Of a stretch of 64,000 bases of DNA, positions 34,149 to 42,040 are shown piece by piece. Where the stretch lies: assembly GCF_037992945.1 (NCBI RefSeq), contig NZ_CP150304.1, forward strand, positions 871,501 through 935,500. Reading direction: 5' to 3'. Under the pieces are notes generated by a model. It saw only the letters and a program-made list of their open reading frames with translations. It was not told the origin of the DNA and made no database searches. How positions within the stretch are numbered: position 1 is the stretch's first letter; each line of letters opens with the position of its first letter. Source of the DNA: Peribacillus sp. FSL E2-0218. GTDB taxonomy: Bacteria; Bacillota; Bacilli; Bacillales; DSM-1321. The position numbers and the translations under genes are program-made.

Positions 34149-35780
34149 ATGAAAGAATTAATGCAATTACAAAATATATGTTTTGAAATAAAGGATCATA
34201 CGATTTTTGAAAAGGTGAATGTGACGGTGCAGCAAGGTGATATCATTGGCATCATCGGAAAAAACGGTGCTGGAAAAACCACCTTGCTGCGGTTGCTGAA
34301 CAATGACGATTCACCGACTGAAGGCCAAATTAAACAAATCGTGAACGATCTTAAAGTCACCATGGTTGAACAAGAAACCGAGTCGCATTCCTTTGACGCC
34401 GTCATTCCTAAGGAAGGGGAATTATTGGAAAAGTGGCATGTTCCAAATGTTGACTTCAAAACGTTAAGCGGCGGAGAAAAATTGAAAGCGCGACTTGCAA
34501 GAGGATTCGCACAAGATGCAGACCTATTATTATTGGATGAACCGACAAATCATCTTGATGAACAGAGCTTAGATCTCCTCACAAAACAGTTAAAAGCTTT
34601 AAAAGGTACGGTTATTCTTGTATCACATGATCGTTATTTTTTGGATGCTGTTGCAACAAAAATCTGGTCCATCGAAAATAAAACGCTCATCAGTCACAAA
34701 GGGAATTATTCCAGTTATATGAAATTCCGTGAACAGAAAAGGCAAACACAGCAACGAGAATATGACAAACAGCAAAAAATGGTTGAGCGCATTGAAGGTC
34801 AAATGAATGAGCTCACAAATTGGTCTAAAAAAGCGCACGCACAATCGACAAAAAAGGAATTCCCCAAAGAATTCTATCGTGTAAAGGCCAAGCGGATGGA
34901 TGCACAAGTAAAGTCGAAACAAAAAAGGCTTGAAAAAGAACTTGAAAAGATTAAAATCGAACCCCTTGAATCAGAATATACCGTTCGCTTCTCAATGACT
35001 GCAAATAAAAAAGTGGGAAAACGCTTTTTGGAAGTGAAAAGTTTAACGAAATCATTTGATGGGCGAACTCTTTTTAAAGCCTCCAACTTTACGATCCAGC
35101 ATGGAGATAAGGTTTCGATTTCTGGCGCGAATGGCAGCGGGAAAACGACTTTTTTGAAATTGATCGTTGGGCAGGAAAAGGCAGCAGGGGACATATGGAT
35201 TTCACCATCAGCAAACATTGGTTATTTAACACAAGAGGTTTTCGACTTGCCGCTTGCTCAAACACCTGAACAATTATTTCATAAAGAAACATTTGAAGAG
35301 AGGGGACACGTTCAAAATTTAATGAAGCATTTAGGATTCATGGCTTCTCAATGGACAGAGCCCATTATGAATATGAGCATGGGGGAACGTGTGAAGTGTA
35401 AGCTAATGAAATATATTCTGGAAGAGAAGGATGTCCTTATCTTGGATGAACCAACGAATCATCTTGACTTAGCTTCACGTGAACAGCTTGAAGAAACGTT
35501 AGCACAATACAATGGTACGCTATTGGTCGTATCGCATGATCGCTATTTCCTGGAAAAAACCACAACTTCAAAAATCATCATTGAAAATAATGAAATGCAC
35601 AAACAATTGAATGAAGTGGCGCCGCAACAAGATAATAAGGAAGAAATGCGCCTGCAGCTTGAAACGGAAAGGCAGGAAGTTTTAGGGAAGCTAAGTTTCA
35701 TGACACCAAACAATAAAGACTATGCCGAACTTGACCTCCGGTTCAAAGAGCTTACGAAACAAATAAAAGAGCTATCGTAA
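34149..35780 (+). CDS. vmlR: ABC-F ribosome protection protein VmlR
   Basis: 543 residues with no membrane segments and two ATP-binding domains: Walker A GKNGAGKTT (about 37-45) and GANGSGKTT (about 327-335), signatures LSGGEKLKARLARG and MSMGERVKCKLM, and DEPTNHLD twice. The linker between the domains (about residues 195-275) holds a charged helical hairpin (WSKKAHAQSTKKEFPKEF) that reaches the peptidyl-transferase centre. The C-terminal extension ends with KLSFMTPNNKDYAELD. All this follows B. subtilis VmlR, which displaces virginiamycin M, lincomycin and tiamulin from the ribosome. It is preceded by an attenuator leader and followed by a terminator that now flanks an IS. Confidence 0.95.
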   Translation: MKELMQLQNICFEIKDHTIFEKVNVTVQQGDIIGIIGKNGAGKTTLLRLLNNDDSPTEGQIKQIVNDLKVTMVEQETESHSFDAVIPKEGELLEKWHVPNVDFKTLSGGEKLKARLARGFAQDADLLLLDEPTNHLDEQSLDLLTKQLKALKGTVILVSHDRYFLDAVATKIWSIENKTLISHKGNYSSYMKFREQKRQTQQREYDKQQKMVERIEGQMNELTNWSKKAHAQSTKKEFPKEFYRVKAKRMDAQVKSKQKRLEKELEKIKIEPLESEYTVRFSMTANKKVGKRFLEVKSLTKSFDGRTLFKASNFTIQHGDKVSISGANGSGKTTFLKLIVGQEKAAGDIWISPSANIGYLTQEVFDLPLAQTPEQLFHKETFEERGHVQNLMKHLGFMASQWTEPIMNMSMGERVKCKLMKYILEEKDVLILDEPTNHLDLASREQLEETLAQYNGTLLVVSHDRYFLEKTTTSKIIIENNEMHKQLNEVAPQQDNKEEMRLQLETERQEVLGKLSFMTPNNKDYAELDLRFKELTKQIKELS

Positions 35781-35793
35781 CGAAAACAAAAAT

Positions 35794-35828
35794 AAAGAAG
35801 GAATTCTTTTAATAAGAATTCCTTCTTT
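35794..35828. repeat. 35-base direct repeat = vmlR terminator hairpin, left side of IS copy 1
   Basis: The segment forms a perfect 15-base stem (35794-35808 with 35814-35828, loop TTAAT) with T-rich ends. It is repeated base for base at 37569-37603 on the other side of the IS. It is therefore both an intrinsic terminator for vmlR and the target-site duplication of the IS. Confidence 0.9.
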
Positions 35829-35891
35829 CAGACTGTAGACAAACTCGATGAAAATCGAGTTTGTCTATTTTTATGGCCTGTACAATTTAGA

Positions 35892-36015
35892 CGTTGATTT
35901 CCACTCCAGGCACTCGCTTTCCGCGGGCGGTCGGGGAGCCTCCTCGGCTTTGCCTGCGGGGTCTCCCCTAGACGCGCTTTTCCCGCAGGAGTCTCGTACC
36001 TTCCGTTCCAATCAA
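35892..36015 (+). repeat. GC-rich structured repeat within IS copy 1 leader
   Basis: It starts GTTGATTTCCACTCC and ends TTCCGTTCCAATCAAC. Inside, CCTGCGGG (35953-35960) pairs with CCCGCAGG (35982-35989), and GGGGAGCCTCCTC can fold locally. Related blocks occur at 63491-63614 (IS copy 2, same position) and, without a transposase, at 46952-47075. A 61-codon frame covering it is judged spurious. Confidence 0.75.
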
Positions 36016-36100
36016 CTTTGTCTTACCTTTTAGATAGAACACTTTTGACTGGAGTCATTTTTGTTTTAAAATTGAAGTATTAAAACTTGAGGTGATGAGG

Positions 36101-37459
36101 ATGCTTTCTAAACATGATTCTATTCAGCGAGATCAACTTGAAATGATTACTTTAGATCAACTGGTGCCACCGAACCATTTGGTTCGTAAAATGGAGGCTG
36201 CCATTGACTTCACTTTCATTTATGACTTGGTGAAAGATATGTACTCAGAGGTAGGACGCCCAAGTATTGATCCAGTTATTTTAGTTAAACTGACTTTCAT
36301 TCAATATACCTTCGGTATTCGTTCCATGCGTAAAACGATTGAAGAAGTTGAAACCAATATGGCTTACCGTTGGTTCTTAGGCTATGGTTTCCATGATAAA
36401 GTACCTCATTTCTCTACGTTCGGAAAAAATTATGAGCGACGCTTTAAAGATACAGACCTGTTTGAACAGATTTTCTGTCGCATTTTAATGACAGCTGCTA
36501 ATAAAAAGTTAATAAGTGTAGAACACGTTTTCGTGGATTCCACCCATGTGAAAGCCAGTGCGAATAAACGGAAATTTGAAAAGAAAATCGTTCGTAAAGA
36601 AACACGAGCGTATCAAGGACGTCTTCAAGAAGAAATCAATCAAGATCGTGAAAACCATGGAAAGAAGCCTTTTCCACCAGATAAATTTGATAAGGAAGAA
36701 ACCAAAGCAATTAAAGAAAGTACTACGGATCCTGAGAGTGGCTACTATGTGAAAGATGAACGAACAAAACAGTTTGCCTATTCATTCCATGCGGCCGCAG
36801 ACGGCAACGGTTTTGTATTGGGAACGATTGTAACACCTGGTAATACACATGACAGTCATATTTTGGAGCCACTTGTTGAGCAAGTGATTGAGAAAGTTGG
36901 AAAACCAGAAGCAGTTGCCGCAGATGCAGCTTATAAAACACCAGCGATTACAAGCTACCTATTTAACAAAGAAATCACACCTGCTTTACCCTATACACGT
37001 CCTCGTACAAAAGAAGGATTCTTTCGCAAACATGACTATGTTTACGATGAACACTTTGATTGTTACCTTTGCCCTTCGGGAGAAACTTTAAAGTACTCAA
37101 CAACAAATAAAGAGGGCTATCGCGAGTACAAATCGCCCAAACAAATTTGTGCAACATGCTCATTTTTATCACGGTGTACGGAAAGCAAAGACCATCAAAA
37201 AGTAGTGACACGGCATATCTGGCAAGCATATGTGGAAGAAGCAGATCATCTGCGTCATCATCAAGAGGTAAAACCTATATATGCGAAACGCAAAGAAACG
37301 ATTGAGCGTGTATTCGCAGATGCAAAAGAAAAGCATGGTATGCGTTGGACTACTTTAAGGGGACTTAAAAAATTGTCGATGCAGGCGATGCTTACTTTCG
37401 CTGCCATGAATGTAAAGAAGATGGCCACTTGGACATGGCAAGGTCCTAAAATGGCTTAA
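36101..37459 (+). CDS. IS1182 family transposase, copy 1
   Basis: 452 residues from ATG 36101. In-frame GTG 36092 and ATG 36095 also exist, but GAGGTG at 36089-36094 is spaced best for 36101. The IS1182 N-terminal DUF772 domain (LVPPNHLVRKMEAAIDF, SVGRPSIDPVILVKL-like) is followed by the DDE domain: the first Asp in HVFVDSTHVKASANK, the second in AVAADAAYKTPAI, and Glu in KETIERVFADAKEKHGMRW. A C-terminal CPSGETLKY / CATCSFLSRC block carries paired Cys. It is intact, so the element may be active. It differs from copy 2 at two residues (Leu/Val near 137 and Met/Thr at the penultimate position). Confidence 0.95.
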   Translation: MLSKHDSIQRDQLEMITLDQLVPPNHLVRKMEAAIDFTFIYDLVKDMYSEVGRPSIDPVILVKLTFIQYTFGIRSMRKTIEEVETNMAYRWFLGYGFHDKVPHFSTFGKNYERRFKDTDLFEQIFCRILMTAANKKLISVEHVFVDSTHVKASANKRKFEKKIVRKETRAYQGRLQEEINQDRENHGKKPFPPDKFDKEETKAIKESTTDPESGYYVKDERTKQFAYSFHAAADGNGFVLGTIVTPGNTHDSHILEPLVEQVIEKVGKPEAVAADAAYKTPAITSYLFNKEITPALPYTRPRTKEGFFRKHDYVYDEHFDCYLCPSGETLKYSTTNKEGYREYKSPKQICATCSFLSRCTESKDHQKVVTRHIWQAYVEEADHLRHHQEVKPIYAKRKETIERVFADAKEKHGMRWTTLRGLKKLSMQAMLTFAAMNVKKMATWTWQGPKMA

Positions 37460-37568
37460 CATAGTGGCTCGAAGAGCCCAAATCTCGTAACCTTTGGTCA
37501 AAATTTCAAAGGAATTTCAAAAGGGGTTCGGAATTTTTTAATTCCGAACCCCTTTTGTCTACAAACTG

Positions 37569-37603
37569 AAAGAAGGAATTCTTTTAATAAGAATTCCTTC
37601 TTT
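37569..37603. repeat. 35-base direct repeat = terminator hairpin, right side of IS copy 1
   Basis: It is identical to 35794-35828. It lies 5 bases past the stop of the convergent siderophore-binding protein gene and serves that gene as terminator on the minus strand. Confidence 0.9.
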
Positions 37604-37608
37604 ATATA

Positions 37609-38523
37609 TTAGCTGTTAAGAAAAGATTTTTCGAAAAACTCTAGCAGGTGATCTAAAGTGATTGGATCACTGTAGGTCGACGCTTTACTATTGATTTCAA
37701 AGATATGACCGTTTTTGACTGCAGGTATGTTTTTCCATGTTTCGGTGCCCACAAATGAATTTTCAACATCAGGGTTTTTACTGAAAATGATATAATCTCC
37801 GGTATACTCAGGAAGCACCTCGGATGACAGGGTATAAACGCCTGGTTTAAGTGCTTTTTCTTTTACTTTTTCAGGCATTTTCAAATTCATTGCTTGATAC
37901 AATATTTCCGTTCCGCGTGCAAAATTATTTCCAAACACATAGAATTCCTTAGCATCGTTTTCAATGACAGATACGGTTGCATCTTCACCGATTTTTGCGC
38001 GGATCTTTTCTCCGGCAGAATTTGCACGCTCTTTGAAATCATTAACCCAATCTTTGGCTTCCTTTTCTTTGTTTAAGAGTTTTCCGATTTCGACTTGCTG
38101 TGATAAATAATCCAATTTTCCCCACGTGAATACGACAGTAGGGGCAATTTCATTAAGTTTTTTGATGTTTTTCATTTCCGATCCAGCTATGATAAGGTCT
38201 GGTTCAAGTTCAATGATCTTCTCCAGGTTATCCTCTGATACGACTTCGACTCCCTTTAGCTTATCTTTAAAAAGGGGGTTCATATTCGTCCATTGATCAA
38301 TCCCGACGATATTTCCATCTAAAGCCAGAACATTAGGGCCATTGGAAAGAGCGATTATTCTTTTTGGATTAGCAGGAATCTTGACAGGGCCTGTCTCTGA
38401 TTGATATGTAACCGTTTTCGATTTAGACTTGTCTTCTTTATTTTCGTTCGCTTTCTCGTTGTTCCCACAAGCGCTGAGAATAAGTACGAACAACAGTAAG
38501 AATGGGATGAAAAGCTTTTTCAT
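37609..38523 (-). CDS. Iron-siderophore ABC transporter substrate-binding lipoprotein
   Basis: 304 residues. The signal peptide ends in lipobox LSAC (Cys19), followed by an Asn/Glu/Lys-rich linker. The Fe-B12 periplasmic-binding fold is recognised from VKIPANPKRIIALSNGPNVL, LEKIIELEPDLIIAGSEM and NIPAVKNGHIFEINSKA. It is a class III binding protein anchored to the outer face of the membrane that delivers ferric siderophore to an FhuBG/FeuBC-type permease. No permease or ATPase gene is next to it. Two Fur boxes precede it. The ligand (hydroxamate or catecholate) cannot be told. Confidence 0.9.
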   Translation of the reverse strand: MKKLFIPFLLLFVLILSACGNNEKANENKEDKSKSKTVTYQSETGPVKIPANPKRIIALSNGPNVLALDGNIVGIDQWTNMNPLFKDKLKGVEVVSEDNLEKIIELEPDLIIAGSEMKNIKKLNEIAPTVVFTWGKLDYLSQQVEIGKLLNKEKEAKDWVNDFKERANSAGEKIRAKIGEDATVSVIENDAKEFYVFGNNFARGTEILYQAMNLKMPEKVKEKALKPGVYTLSSEVLPEYTGDYIIFSKNPDVENSFVGTETWKNIPAVKNGHIFEINSKASTYSDPITLDHLLEFFEKSFLNS

Positions 38524-38580
38524 ATTGATTTTCTCCTTGCTGGTTTTAGTATAGGTAAAAACTTACAAATAATTGTGAAA

Positions 38581-38640
38581 AATAATGATAGTCATTTTCA
38601 AAGACTACTTCAAATATTAATAGGAATGATAATCATTGTC
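38581..38640. promoter_or_regulatory. Two Fur boxes upstream of the siderophore-binding protein gene
   Basis: AATAATGATAGTCATTTTC (38581-38599) matches the Fur box at 16 of 19 positions, and AGGAATGATAATCATTGTC (38622-38640) at 15 of 19, with the core ATGATAATCAT perfect. They start 58 and 99 bases before the start codon, over the expected promoter. Confidence 0.75.
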
Positions 38641-39041
38641 AATAACAATTATTAGATTGCTAAACTATTTGAAGTAAGGGCTCTTAAGCAGGTTCATCCG
38701 TAGCTTCATGAAGGGCAGGTTATTGCTTGGATTAGCTATTAACCTAGAAAGGAGTGTACCTTCAGAAAGTCCATCTTACGAAAAAATGAAAGTTACTAAC
38801 AGGTGCTGCTTTCTTCAATGATGGACTTGCTGGGGCAGTTTTTAATTTATGAAGAGTGTGTCTTCATTAAAAAGGCATAGTGTAATAAAGTATTCCTTGT
38901 TACTCGTTTGATCATTTGTTCATTCTCTATTTTTTTAAAAAATCCTTTATAGATTACTTGGCATTTTTTTATTTTGTTTTCTTTTAAGGAATTCATGATG
39001 CCGATCTTTTGTACGGTCAAGTAAAGCTGCATTCAATTTCT
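38641..39041. other. 401-base intergenic stretch
   Basis: No supported gene. A minus-strand frame at 38847-39032 has poor composition and no ribosome site. The stretch borders a degraded permease fragment at 39042-39134. Confidence 0.5.
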
Positions 39042-39134
39042 TCAAAATGAGAAATTGGATATAGCAGCTAAGCCAATGAACCAAGTGATGTCTGCTCCAT
39101 CAAAGATCTTGGCTATCGGCCCTACATAGAACGA
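39042..39134 (-). pseudogene. C-terminal fragment of an NCS1 cytosine/purine permease
   Basis: The minus strand reads SFYVGPIAKIFDGADITWFI then GLAAISNFSF and a stop. The phrase YVGPIAK..GGADI-W-GL is characteristic of the last helix of NCS1 permeases (cytosine, allantoin, hydantoin carriers). The frame is closed by a stop just upstream and no other part of the gene is found, so this is a relic. Confidence 0.45.
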
Positions 39135-39216
39135 TTAAGGGATGTAAGGAAAGCGATGAGGCAGTGCAGTTTGTCTTGCCATCTTTCCCGTTTATATCGA
39201 TATTTTGCAGCATGGA

Positions 39217-40089
39217 TTATGAAATGGTTTGCAAGTCAATCCCGTCTATGAATTCAACGAACGCTTTTACAATATTCAACTCCAAAGATTGTTCATGGTA
39301 ATACATCCAGGTCTTTCGGATGATCTTTTCCCCAGTTTTTGTTTTGATGTCAATTTTGTGGATATCATCCAGATCATTCAATATCATGGTAGGCATGATT
39401 GCGTATCCTAGCCCATTCGCAACCATTTTTTTGCATGTATCAGCTTTGTCGACGTTGATGCTGACTAGCGGAGGTTGGGAATAGTTTTCTGCCCACCAAT
39501 TATCCACATCATTCTTAAGCAATGGATCAGTCTGGTAATCGATTCTTGGCAAGGTGGGAAGGAGGCGGATATCAATTGCTTCTTTAGAAGCGATGCAAAT
39601 ACTTTCTTCAAAGAGCAATTTCTTTTGGTCATTCCATCTGTGATCTCCTTTTACAAAGGCGATATGAACCTCTTGATTATGCATCAAGTGGGTAATTCGG
39701 CTGCTCAATCCCGTTGTTACCTTGAATTCGATATCAGGATACTGAGCTTTAAAAAGCTTTAATAGCCCTGGAAGTTTATAATCCGTAAAGAAAGTCGAAA
39801 CGCCTAATCTCAATACTCCCGAAACCTGATCCTCCATATTCAAAACCGTTTCTTTTATCCTTTGGATATGCCATAACATCTCCTGAGCGCTTTTTACCAA
39901 ATACTCTCCCTGCGGCGTAAATTGAATGCCGCGGCGGCCTCTGTTGACGATCCGAACTCCAAAATGCTTTTCCATCGCTTTCAATCGATTCGTTAAAGCA
40001 GGCTGTGAAAGATATAATACTCTAGCTGCGTTTGTTATATTTTTCTCATTATAAAGAGTTTGGAGAACGATCCAGTCCCTTTCATCCAT
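39217..40089 (-). CDS. LysR family regulator, CcpC-like (1)
   Basis: 290 residues from ATG 40089 with GGGGGAG 6 bases before it; an in-frame TTG 15 bases upstream lies inside that site. The winged HTH reads NITNAARVLYLSQPALTNRL (about residues 16-35). The C-terminal effector domain has the CcpC-like phrases VTTGLSSRITHLMHNQEVHI then AFVKGDH, WWAENYSQPPLVSINVDKAD and KKMVANGLGYAIMPTMIL. CcpC senses citrate in Bacillus. It is divergent from an AbrB-type membrane protein gene, and the spacer holds an ATAA-N7-TTAT site. Confidence 0.9.
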   Translation of the reverse strand: MDERDWIVLQTLYNEKNITNAARVLYLSQPALTNRLKAMEKHFGVRIVNRGRRGIQFTPQGEYLVKSAQEMLWHIQRIKETVLNMEDQVSGVLRLGVSTFFTDYKLPGLLKLFKAQYPDIEFKVTTGLSSRITHLMHNQEVHIAFVKGDHRWNDQKKLLFEESICIASKEAIDIRLLPTLPRIDYQTDPLLKNDVDNWWAENYSQPPLVSINVDKADTCKKMVANGLGYAIMPTMILNDLDDIHKIDIKTKTGEKIIRKTWMYYHEQSLELNIVKAFVEFIDGIDLQTIS

Positions 40090-40132
40090 AAAATTCTCCC
40101 CCAATGAATTAGAAATAACTTTTGGTTATGGT

Positions 40133-40160
40133 TAAATATAATAATTCAATATTATATTTA
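40133..40160. promoter_or_regulatory. CcpC/LysR-type operator between lysR(1) and the AbrB-type gene
   Basis: An 11-base perfect inverted repeat TAAATATAATA-ATTCAA-TATTATATTTA. Its core ATAA-TTCAATA-TTAT (40141-40155) is exactly the ATAA-N7-TTAT motif known for B. subtilis CcpC. It lies in the divergent spacer about 85-110 bases from the AbrB-type start. Confidence 0.7.
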
Positions 40161-40241
40161 TTTCTACGATTATACTATATTTGTAATGTGAATTGGATTT
40201 AGCGGTGTAATCTTTATTAGGGATGAAAGAAGGCTGTTTAT

Positions 40242-41369
40242 ATGAAATGGAATACTTTTGTTTTAAATGCTTGGTTTATAGCCTTAAGTAGCATGGGGGG
40301 ATTTTTGCTCTCGTTGACAGGCCTCTCCATTGGCTGGATGATTGGTACGTTTCTGGCGGCAGCCTTATTATCATTTTTAAGGCCATCATTATTGAATCAT
40401 GCTGAAAAGAAAAGGGGAGTTCCTAAATACTGGCTGTTAATAGGGCAGTGCATTTTAGGAATTGAACTTGGCCAGAAAATAAATTTGTCGTTTTTACATA
40501 TTTTCAGGGAGCATTGGATGACCATTATCCTCATGCTTCTTATATCTATCATTTTTTCTTTACTTTCTGGTTTTATCCTATGGAAATATAGCAAAACGGA
40601 TATGCTGACTAGTTTTTTTGGAACGGCTCCAGGCGGATTGTCCGCCATGCCAGGCATTGCGGAAGAAGTAGGGGCAAATACTGCCGTCGTCAGCATCATT
40701 CAAACCATGCGTGTTTTCTTGGTTATCCTCATTATTCCGCTCATTGTCTCTTCATGGCCCGGCAGTCATGCCGATCAGGTCGTCTATCCCACCCAGACTG
40801 CCGCACCTTTTGAAATGGGAAAGCTGCTTTGGACAATGCTATTAATAGTGGTTGCATGCAGCGGGCATCAATTGGCCAAGTATCTTAAATTTCCTGCCCC
40901 CTGGTTAATCGGGAGCATGGTCGGAGTAGCCATCTTTCAATCATCGGCGTCATTTTATATGGGGCATGATATCGTTTCATGGTGGCCGCATGCAGTGATG
41001 ATCGTATCACAAGTGTTCATTGCATCCAGTATTGGCGGACGATTCCAAAGAGACATGTTCATAGGGTTGAAGCGGACGATAATCGTGGCTTTATTAAGTA
41101 CGATAGGTCTTATTTTTTCGATGATCATGTGTGCTTTTATCGTTTCAAAAGTAACGGGAATCGCTCTTATTACCACTGTTCTTGCATTCGCTCCTGGCGG
41201 CATTGCTGAAATGACAACCACATCGATCCTGATGGGTGCAGATTCTACATTCATCATCGCGGTGCAAGTACTCCGAATTATAATCGTCTGCATTATATTG
41301 CCGCCATTCTTCCGGCTATTGAATCATTGGGGTCAGGCAAAAAATATATACTCCCAAACATCTGCTTAA
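40242..41369 (+). CDS. AbrB-family (DUF/PF05145-type) membrane protein
   Basis: 375 residues with about ten hydrophobic helices and an internal duplication: GTAPGGLSAMPGIAEEVGAN (about residues 126-145) in the first half and FAPGGIAEMTTTSILMGADS (about 315-334) in the second. This is the AbrB-type membrane family, often mislabelled ammonia monooxygenase or transition-state regulator AbrB; it is not a DNA-binding protein. The transport substrate is not known. AAAGAAGG lies 8 bases before the ATG. It is divergent from a CcpC-like regulator and followed by yyaC. Confidence 0.85.
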   Translation: MKWNTFVLNAWFIALSSMGGFLLSLTGLSIGWMIGTFLAAALLSFLRPSLLNHAEKKRGVPKYWLLIGQCILGIELGQKINLSFLHIFREHWMTIILMLLISIIFSLLSGFILWKYSKTDMLTSFFGTAPGGLSAMPGIAEEVGANTAVVSIIQTMRVFLVILIIPLIVSSWPGSHADQVVYPTQTAAPFEMGKLLWTMLLIVVACSGHQLAKYLKFPAPWLIGSMVGVAIFQSSASFYMGHDIVSWWPHAVMIVSQVFIASSIGGRFQRDMFIGLKRTIIVALLSTIGLIFSMIMCAFIVSKVTGIALITTVLAFAPGGIAEMTTTSILMGADSTFIIAVQVLRIIIVCIILPPFFRLLNHWGQAKNIYSQTSA

Positions 41370-41438
41370 TTCTGCATACATTTGCTTTCATTTATCCGTA
41401 TAATTGTAGAGAATCACGATAAAAAGGAGCAGAGGTCT

Positions 41439-41954
41439 GTGGAACTTCACAATGGAAAATTAGATAGATTGGCATTAAATATGAAAGAGATAATTCGGAA
41501 TTCCGGTTATCCATACGAGAATATCATCTTTCTCTGCATAGGTTCCGACCGTTCCATAGGAGATTCTTTAGGCCCATTAGTAGGAACGATGCTTAAAGAA
41601 CATCAAGTGCCGTATCGTGTTTATGGCACTTTGGAAAAACCTGTACATGCATTTAATTTGGAGGAAACATTAAAAGAAATCAATAAAAAATTCAAAAAGC
41701 CACTTATTTTTAGTGTGGATGCCTGTTTAGGCGAGCAAAACCAAGTGGGGGATGTTTTCCTGAAAGAGGGACCGCTTGTACCTGGAAAAGCCTTGAAAAA
41801 GATTTTGCCGGAAGTGGGCGATTTTCATATCGTGGGGATGGTCAATTATATCGATCCGTTGCCAACGATGCAATTTTTAAATGATACCCGTCTATACACG
41901 GTCATGAATTTGGCGAAAAGAATCGTGAACATAATCATTGAAGCATCTAATTAG
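41439..41954 (+). CDS. yyaC: YyaC-type putative spore protease (GPR-like fold)
   Basis: 171 residues from GTG 41439, 9 bases after AAGGAG. The frame extends upstream to 41382 without a ribosome site. Family marks: IIFLCIGSDRSIGDSLGPLV then GT, GTLEKPVHAFNLEETL and PLIFSVDACLGEQNQVGDVF, which include the Asp residues conserved with the germination protease GPR. YyaC is made during sporulation and annotated as a GPR-related protease; its substrate is not established. It is unusual to see it beside an AbrB-type carrier. A bidirectional terminator separates it from citM-like. Confidence 0.85.
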   Translation: MELHNGKLDRLALNMKEIIRNSGYPYENIIFLCIGSDRSIGDSLGPLVGTMLKEHQVPYRVYGTLEKPVHAFNLEETLKEINKKFKKPLIFSVDACLGEQNQVGDVFLKEGPLVPGKALKKILPEVGDFHIVGMVNYIDPLPTMQFLNDTRLYTVMNLAKRIVNIIIEASN

Positions 41955-41967
41955 GATCCTATAATGT

Positions 41968-42023
41968 AGACGGGGCTGTCGCATGAATCTTTTCAAATGG
42001 GTTTTATGCGGCAGTCCCGTTTT
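41968..42023. terminator. Bidirectional terminator between yyaC and the CitMHS gene
   Basis: A long imperfect stem: AGACGGGGCTGTCGCATGAA (41968-41987) pairs with TTTTATGCGGCAGTCCCGTTTT-side bases (42002-42023). It serves the two convergent genes. Confidence 0.75.
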
Positions 42024-42040
42024 CCTAGAAAGTTGGATGA

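Larger units (their letters stand above)
35829..37568 (+). mobile_element. IS1182-type insertion sequence, copy 1 (1740 bp)
   Basis: The ends are fixed by the flanking 35-base duplication and by copy 2, which has the same length. The left end CAGACTGTAGACAAA and the right end (complement) CAGTTTGTAGACAAA form a 15-base terminal inverted repeat with 2 mismatches. Just inside each end is a hairpin: a TGTAGACAAACTCGAT-type palindrome on the left and AAAAGGGGTTCGGAATT with its partner (loop TTTT) on the right. The element has a 263-base noncoding leader with a GC-rich block and a single transposase gene. It lies between convergent vmlR and a siderophore-binding protein gene. Confidence 0.92.

Noticed and set aside
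35848..36033. 61-residue frame in the IS leader (and its twin at 63473-63658)
   Set aside because: It reads through a palindrome and the GC-rich structured repeat, lacks a ribosome site and has repeat-like composition.
38847..39032. Minus-strand 61-residue frame
   Set aside because: Lys-rich, no ribosome site, next to a pseudogene fragment in a different frame.
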